Shown: positions 57,261-64,000 of the stretch, piece after piece
Position numbering within the stretch: position 1 is the first letter of the stretch
Layout of the letters: every line of letters begins with the position of its first letter
Assembly: GCA_022605955.1 (NCBI GenBank)
Contig: JAKCOZ010000039.1
Location: 1,178,001-1,242,000, forward strand
Source: Rallus limicola
Taxonomy: Eukaryota; Chordata; Aves; Gruiformes; Rallidae
Direction: 5' to 3'
Length of the DNA: 64,000 nucleotides
Program-made: the position numbers and the translations under genes
Notes under the pieces: generated by a model
Database searches by the model: none
Seen by the model: only the letters and a program-made list of their open reading frames with translations
Told to the model about the DNA's origin: nothing

Positions 57261-58724
57261 CTGAGGGCTTTATTTGATCCAGACTGGTCATTTTATTTAC
57301 TAATGCACTCTGCAGAAAGTCTCTATATCCTTACCACAGTGGCTTTCTACAACGCTGACTGAAGTACTTATGCTCCGCTTTTTTTTTGCTAAAAAATAAA
57401 TGAGGACAATTAACTTTGATTTGTGGTAAGAGTTGCAAAGGGTACACACTGAAGTTTACTCATGCAGTATTTGCATGTAGCTGTACCAAAACCTTCCACT
57501 GAAACTCATGGAACATTTTGGTGATACCTCATCCCTGAAGTGGAACAGGCACCTAACACAGTAGTAAATAAGATGAATGGCAGGTCAGTTATCCTATAAG
57601 AGTCTAGAGGATGGATCTAAAGACTCCGGAGATCTTTATTCTCTTCAGTGGAACAAATGCAGCCATGCATGAGGCCTTCCTTAAGGCAGTGATAAAATAT
57701 GATTTCTCTCTTAAATTCCTGGATGATGTCCAACTTATTCACAGAGACTTACCTGTGAGGTTAACACCTGATGGACCACATCCTTATTAGTGTTTGTTAA
57801 AAAAAATCAAACCAAAATCCCCTTCATTTTTACTTAAGTTCATCATATTAGGGGTCAATTTCTTCCTTTGACAATATGATTTATCATAGAAAAAAATGCT
57901 TATTTGAAATTTAGTTTACTGATATTTACAGAAAATCCACTATCTGGACAACTACAGTTTTGAAATTTTATGTTTTAATTCACCTATGAAGTTAAATGAA
58001 GGAATTCATACCACATAAGAGTTTAGAACCAGAGAACATTTAAAAAAATATTATTTATAATGCATTGAACCTCAGATAATTATATAATTTTATTATATCA
58101 TCTTATAAAAATGCTTTCTCAAGTAAATGAGTAATGTAATTTTTGGTATGGTTTCTGCTTGCTTAAGTTGGGTCAAAAATAACACAGTGCAGGTCACTAT
58201 ATCAAAACCAGTGCAAATATTGTAGAGTAAAACAAGTCATCTTGAAAGTTTGCCAGATGGCACTAATGCTTATTCATGAATTGCTATAGCAATTTGATCT
58301 CTTAAAAAAAAAAAAGTTCTTTCCACTGAGGAAAATAAATAAATATAGTAATTCTGGAACAAATAAAACTGATTTGTTATGTTTTCCTATGTAAAAGAGG
58401 GATTCAGATCATCTAAACTTTACCATCTCGGACTATGTTAGCTATCCATATTCTTCATACATCCAGAGAAGAAAGATGTTTCCAAGGGATGACTAATCCC
58501 ATTGTAAAACAGGAGGGTTTAGTTACCCTCTATAGATCTTTTCTCCTTCCAACTGATTTCTTATTTAGTTGCCCACACGTAAGTGGTTAGTGCCGTTTGA
58601 AATACCCAACTACATACCCAGTAATTACCTGCTTTTGAGACACAGAATATACAGAAGACTTCTGATCTTCTCAGGAGGCAGTTGATAGCCCATCAGGGTA
58701 ATTTAGGAAAACTCAAATGGTTTT
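57261..58724. other. Unique AT-rich non-coding DNA
   Basis: No gene or repeat is recognised. Confidence 0.5.
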
Positions 58725-58729
58725 AGATG

Positions 58730-58824
58730 TGTCCTGGTTTCAGTCAGGATAGAGTTAACTTCATTTGTAGCAGCGGATGGAATGCTGTGTTTGGGAGTTA
58801 AAATGAAAGCAGTGCTGATAACAC
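58730..58824 (+). mobile_element. Truncated 5' LTR of family C
   Basis: The first 95 bases of the family C LTR, from TGTCCTGG to GATAACAC, differ at two positions from 59098-59192 and agree with the 5258 copy at both. It is preceded by AGATG (58725-58729), which also follows the full LTR at 59679-59683. Confidence 0.92.
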
Positions 58825-59097
58825 AAGGGAATAGATACATATACTAGCCCACATCAACAACAATTTCCATCTACTGGATCTATCTGTACTGCGATACTTT
58901 CATTACTTAGGATGATAACTTCTAAGGTTGCTGCAACCGGGTCACTTTCCTAGGCCTACAGGAACATGACACAACATGAAACAGATAAGGAAAACAGAAA
59001 AAAAACCAAACCAAACCATACCCAAACTCATTTGAGTATTAAGTCTAGCAGACAGAACATTGCAGATCACTAAGTGCCAAAACCTCTTCTACAAGCA
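58825..59097. other. Unidentified 273-bp segment between the two LTR parts
   Basis: AT-rich, with an A/C-rich run near 58998-59030. It shows no primer-binding site, no polypurine tract directly before the 3' LTR and no coding potential. It may be residual provirus interior or captured host DNA. Confidence 0.5.
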
Positions 59098-59678
59098 TGT
59101 CCTGGTTTCAGTCAGGGTAGAGTTAACTTCATTTGTAGCAGTGGATGGAATGCTGTGTTTGGGAGTTAAAATGAAAGCAGTGCTGATAACACCCCGATGT
59201 TTTTAGTTTAGCAATGCCAGGACAGGTGACCCAGATGGGCCAAAGAGAGTATTCCATGACAATTACGTCCTGCCCAGGATAAAGGGGGGCTGATGGGAAG
59301 AAGAAGGGGGGCGGTTCCGGGACGCGAGCGGTTGCGGGATGTGTGGTTCTTGGGGGACAGTCGGGTTCCGGGACAGCTCTGGGTGGTGCGGCCTCTGTGG
59401 TTTGGTGAGAAACTGCATTGTGTATCAATAGTTTCATATTCTTTTGCTCTAAAGTCCTGTTAGCATTGTTATATTTTATTTTTCTCTTATCTTAGTAAAC
59501 TATCCTTATCCCAACCCACGGGCCTCTTAGTTTCTTGGTTTTGGAGTTATTTGTCCCTTCCTTTTCCCTTCCCTTTTTTCCCCCACCCCCACCCCCTTTC
59601 CCTCTTCCCCTGCTCTTTTACTTTAAGGAGCAGGCAGCTGCGTGGATCTCGGCCCACAGCCAGGGTGAAACCACTACA
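59098..59678 (+). mobile_element. Full-length LTR of family C
   Basis: Starts TGTCCTGGTTTCAGTCAGGG and ends GTGAAACCACTACA. Closely similar throughout to 5258-5845, including the GGTTCCGGGACGCGAGCGG CpG-rich part and the TTAGTAAACTATCC possible poly(A) region. Immediately followed by AGATG. The 102-codon minus-strand frame over it is an antisense chance frame. Confidence 0.93.
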
Positions 59679-59739
59679 AGATGTCAATGTTTAGGTAATT
59701 AAATCAAATTTTAGATTCTCCATGTCTGTAAGGAGCCAC

Positions 59740-59871
59740 ATCTACTTATGTGGAGGTGTGGCACTCAGGGAGATGTTTTAGTGGTGGACTTGGCAGTGTT
59801 AGGTTTACAGTTGGACTCAATGATCTTAAAGTCTCTTTCAGCCTAAATGATTCAATGATTCTGTAAAGGAG
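59740..59871 (+). mobile_element. CR1 LINE 3' end, plus strand
   Basis: GGTGTGGCACTCAGGGAGAT, then a TTTTAGTGGTGGACTTGGCAG block, GTTGGACTCAATGATCTTAA and a TGATTCAATGATTCTGTAA end. This is an older CR1 subfamily 3' end of about 130 bp. Confidence 0.9.
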
Positions 59872-61439
59872 GTTTAGACTGTTATATAGCCCTGTACACC
59901 ATAGCCATTACAGTGAGATTAATCTGATTTAAAAGTACTAAATTAGGCAATGAACTGAATCATTTGTAAAATACTAAGAAAGAGATTATTTGGTCTGCTA
60001 AAAAAGTCCCAAATCATTTTGGAAGGAAGCAATTATTAGTGCTGTGTAACACATCCAAATCAAACTACAGAAGCTTGATTTTTGGGCTGAATTCACAAAT
60101 CGGAGTGTGGGGGTGTGGGGGTTGTTGCTTCTGAAGGAGCAGAAGGCTATATTATCTTTTTCTTCTATGCTTTGATCCTTGCAAGAATGTGCCATTGAAC
60201 AGTGGGATTTAAAAGTTACCAGTATTCTCAAATGGTTGTTCTTATTTTAAGACTACTTACATTACCTCAATACCACCATTCCTGCTGGGGAGTTAAGGCA
60301 ATATTTAATTACATAGTCAGCCTTACACCTCTTTACAATAGCCTTTACAAGGAATCTTTGCTATAGTGAGGAATATGGTGGCTTAGTGCCAAATTCAGAC
60401 ATCTATGCATGTATCAATATGTGGGACATGTATGTAAATTCCCAATATAAGCAAAGGAGATTTATGACTTGAGTCATCTCTTAAAATGCAGTCATCATGA
60501 GCTATCTGAGATGCCATGGGGTATCTGAGAGATTCAGAGTTGGTGATCATGAAACAGGATGTTCAGAATACTTATATATAGGAATGAGACACCCATACAA
60601 GGCTGGCATGGAGAGTCCTGAATTCCTGGAGCAGCAGTTAGAGGCCAAGAGGCCAGGAGAAGTTTTTTGATGATACACAGATCTCAACTTTGTTTATATA
60701 AAATTTCATGCAACACGGGTCCACCTACTCTAAGGTAGCTGCAATAATTTTATATAATTTATTATTTATTTTTTATGACTTGGGACTGAAGAAAAAACTT
60801 CAGATTATACTCTGATTACCTTTGGCAACCAGGGACTTTATTTTGCAGATCCAAATGTTAATCGTGGATGATATAGGGCTGAATTCCACCGCAGTAAAAT
60901 CCATAGGATTATCTGGTGGAATAAACCGTTCTGGTTTTGGCCACTTAGCAATATGCCTAAATGTATTTCCTGTGAGGAATGATATTTTAAAAGAAGAAAT
61001 AAATATGCATTGTAAGAGCTAGTGTTAAGTATTTCAGTAAGTTACCTGAATCTCTTGAGAGATTGTTGGCAATTCACATGTATTCACTAAGTTCTTTCAG
61101 GTACCAATGTGACAGGGATATAATTGTTCCCCATATGGATTTACTGTAAGCCAGAGGCACACATTGCCTGTTAATGAAAGTGAGACTTACAGAAGCACCC
61201 ATGACTAGGCAGCCAGAAATTTCTCATCGTTATGCTAGCACTAAGCATCTTTATAATATAAGAAAAATCCATAGCACAGCTGTTAGAAACTCAGAGGCAA
61301 TGATTTCATTTTCTAATTTACTTTTGTGGTCCAGTTGTGCATTGTGCAGAAGTGGCTGCCTATTGCAATAAATAAAAATTGCCGTGATGCCACCTTATAT
61401 TTCTGAAGCAAGATGAATCCATGTCATGTTCTAACAACT

Positions 61440-62330
61440 TAGGTCGCATTGTGCCATGTGATGTGACCAAGCAGTCTCTAACCTACAGCAATATGAAGAC
61501 TGCAACAAAAACAGAACAAATGGTTTGTGTCCCTGCTGCTCCCCGTCACCCCAGAAAGCAAAGATACAGATAATTATCTAAGAACAGTGGGTGGAAGCAG
61601 TTAATGGGCATTTTGCTGCTGGCATTTCTCAGACAAAAATACTGTTAAGCAAAGCCTGACATGCAGAAATCATTATTTACTCAGATGTGATTGTATACAG
61701 TTTGGCAGATATCATTCAGCTGCTGACCTGTAATGCAAATAAGAAAAATCCATTGTCAAAGCAAGGTTAATTCTTGTTCTGTGATCATTACCAAACCACT
61801 GTCAATATAAAATGGATGCTCTCTGTGCAGCTGTGGTTATTTGAAAGACCAGACTATCATATGGTGCATTGGTGGTTTATTCTGCATGATAGAGTGGTGT
61901 TTCATTTCCCCTTTTTGAAGAGGATCCGTAGGGAATGAGCAGAGCAGCTGGGCAGTGAGAGTGACTTCCTGACTCATGTTTTGTGAAGGAGAAACACACA
62001 AGGAAACAACTTTCTGGTTAGTTTTATGAGACCCTAATAAGGGTGAATAAACATAAATATTAATCTAATTGGCCACACTTTGGAAGCTATTTTTCCATGA
62101 CAGGTGACAGCTATGATGTTTGTAAACAGCCCTATTTTCCAAGCATTATTACATAGATGTGAAAAACAGTTTGAACTGAATTTATAAACAACATCATAAC
62201 ATAACACCTCCAAGTGACATATTGATTAGAGCTTAAATGAATAGCCTGAATTAAATCTGGGTCATGTGGTGAGTGGCTTTTTAGACAAGGCTAGAAGCAC
62301 GAAAGCCCTCTTGACTAAATTTTTTAAAAC
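61440..62330. promoter_or_regulatory. Candidate conserved non-coding element / enhancer (tentative)
   Basis: Balanced-complexity unique sequence with no low-complexity runs. It contains a perfect POU octamer ATGCAAAT (61733-61740) nine bases before a SOX-type CCATTGTC (61750-61757). It also contains tandem TGACAG half-sites of MEIS/TGIF type (about 62098-62110) and a forkhead-type TGTTTGTAAACA (62117-62128). Clustering of such sites is typical of developmental enhancers, but each motif is short, and no alignment was possible here. Confidence 0.3.
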
Positions 62331-62925
62331 CCCTTTTGAATAAAATTAAATTTTAGCTCTCTTTTTCCTTCCCTGATACCTTTCTGTACCAGTATATCTT
62401 GAAAAGTTTAAAGAAAAGGCAGATGGTACCTTTCAAAATGTTATTGAATAATTTTACGTTAGCATGTACTGTAGTGTCATTGTGCTTGATATGGAGATGA
62501 AGAATATGTTAGCTTGAGGTTGTGCATCATTTTCTGTGATCTCAGCTGGAGGTAGGATTGTTCAGAACTGGCACAGCTTGAATATTGATACAAATACAAT
62601 TATAACATCCAGCTAACAGAACTGAAAAATTAGCAATCGGTTTTATTAATAATTATGTGTGCAGTTCTAAGAGTCCTGACCCCTACTGAGCCATTTAGGA
62701 AACTTTTAAAAACAAAATGTGCTATAAGCTGTGCTATTTCCACATGAACAGCTGAATGAAGAATAGATCCATCAAGTTATGTCAAAGAGTGGATGTTTTT
62801 TAGAAGAATGTTGAAACAAAGTAAGGTATTATTTCCATTCATAAAAGAGACAGGACTCTCAGGTGAAAACTCCCACTAGATGTTGCAATAGCAGAATAGT
62901 GTTTGTCACCATCACTGCTGTGGGA

Positions 62926-62977
62926 AAAGGAGGAGAGGAAGAAGGTGAGGAGAGAGGGGAGAAGGGAGGGAGCCGGC
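62926..62977 (+). repeat. Purine-rich (GGAGA) tract
   Basis: Almost pure A/G over about 50 bases. It could form a triplex or act as a GAGA-type site, or be simple sequence. Confidence 0.8.
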
Positions 62978-64000
62978 TGAAAATGTGAATTCTTTATAAG
63001 ACAGGTAGTGTATGAGTTTGGTCCCACTATGAAGTGGTTTTAAGAAGCCTTTAATCCAGAAAGATTCCAAACAATCTCATACAAAAATCAGTTCCATTAT
63101 GTTTGCTTGGGTACTCATATGCTAAGCCCTCAGAATTGCTAGCTCCTTTTAAAAGTCTTTGTCCTGACTACAAAGACATACTTCGATGCTGAAATACTTA
63201 TCAATTACTAGAGCTGACTAAAATTCAATATGACATTTTATTCACAGCAAATTTAATGTCGGGCTAACTACTAAAGTTAAAAAAAAAAAAGAGTTAGACT
63301 CCTACTGTTTTTAAAAAAGGTGGATCTGGCATTCCATAAAGAAAGAATAACTTCCCACTTGAGTGACAGGATGTTTCTGCATGTAGACTTGAGTCGGGTC
63401 TTCTGCTTCAAACTGAAGACATATTAAAGAGGTGTCCTATCTTAGTGATATATATATACATCTCACACACTATGTGTACATTGCAGTATCTGTAAACTAG
63501 CACTGCTATTCACTGTCCTTCCAAGGTCTCTTTTAGCACAGCTGTTAGGAATTTTCCTTTCCCTTTCCTCTACAGTCTACAGACAAGTTTTAGATAACTT
63601 TCTCTTGAGCCTGTTTAGTTATTTTTTGTCCAACAATAAACTTGGTCTCTCTCCCATCTGATCCCTATTAAAGTTTATCACTCTTACCCATTTTTATATT
63701 ATTTCTGTGTTTCATCATCTCATAAGCCTCCTTTATACTGCTTCTTCTAGACTATTAATAAATTTTGGGAAGAAAACAAAAGGCGTATGCTGCACTTGCA
63801 GCACGACATACTACACCATTAAGGTTTGTCATTACAGCATTGTTAGGAGTTTCTGTGCTCAGTCTAAACAAGTGCACAATTTCAGGTAAGGCTATGAGAA
63901 TGATTCAAAAGAGACATGTCTGTTCCTAACATAAAGCAATCAAGTTTATCTGGAATTATTTAGAATTTTTAAAAGCCCTGCCATTTCTTACTCTATGTGA

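Larger units (their letters stand above)
59872..64000. other. Unique DNA, includes a motif-rich candidate regulatory stretch
   Basis: No gene or transposon is recognised. 61440-62330 is listed separately. A purine-rich tract lies at 62926-62977, and a G-rich run (GTGTGGGGGTGTGGGGG) lies near 60105-60121. Confidence 0.55.

Noticed and set aside
60105..60121. Possible G-quadruplex (GTGTGGGGGTGTGGGGG)
   Set aside because: Only two long G runs; short of the four needed for a confident intramolecular quadruplex.
1..64000. CRISPR arrays, operons, tRNA or rRNA genes
   Set aside because: No regularly spaced repeats, no ribosomal sequence and no tRNA-like B box with a matching cloverleaf were seen; the window is vertebrate, not bacterial.

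Overview
This window is eukaryotic and looks like an AT-rich, gene-poor stretch of a bird genome, either intergenic or a long intron. The evidence is the repeat content. There are at least nine CR1 LINE copies, several ending in the CR1 3' signature (a ...CCAACC... block followed by a short ATTCTGTGA-type repeat), and a set of ERVL-like LTRs of the kind common in neoavian birds. No Alu, L1 or other mammalian repeats are visible. I could not compute base composition or run searches, so the order of bird is not assigned. No protein-coding gene was recognised. The open frames are short, many begin at non-ATG codons, and the longer ones lie inside repeats or low-complexity sequence.

Layout. 1-1919 is unique AT-rich DNA. 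1920-2994 is an LTR (my label family A) with a second LTR (family B) inserted inside it. 5258-5845 is a solo LTR of family C with a perfect 5-bp target-site duplication (TSD). 8245-8840 is a minus-strand solo LTR of family A. 9158-9204 holds two directly abutting hairpins. 11115-11940 is a minus-strand CR1. 12360-12380 is an uninterrupted 21-base G run. 18040-19206 is a minus-strand family B LTR. 21055-21171 and 21945-22070 are CR1 ends. 28342-30138 is a second family A LTR interrupted by a family B LTR, with a perfect CCTGG TSD. 36270-36400 is a weak CR1 remnant. 45040-46060 is an ancient CR1 invaded by a younger antisense CR1. 47525-48520 is an unexplained, GC-richer, LTR-like block with a TATA box on the minus strand. 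49483-50330 holds two CR1s tail to tail. 51637-52056 and 52380-52662 are further CR1 pieces, the last carrying a decayed reverse-transcriptase catalytic block. 56560-57260 is a CpG-bearing unique block with a 59-codon open frame on the minus strand. 58730-59678 is a composite family C LTR structure inside one 5-bp TSD. 59740-59871 is a CR1 end. 61440-62330 is unique sequence rich in developmental transcription-factor motifs.

There is no operon or pathway to describe. The clearest history is of retroelements landing in each other: twice independently family B entered a family A LTR. The best candidates for something undescribed are the twin hairpins at 9158-9204, the composite LTR at 58730-59678, the small open frame at 56985-57164 and the motif-rich block at 61440-62330. 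All family names A/B/C are mine, and all percentages and counts are by eye.
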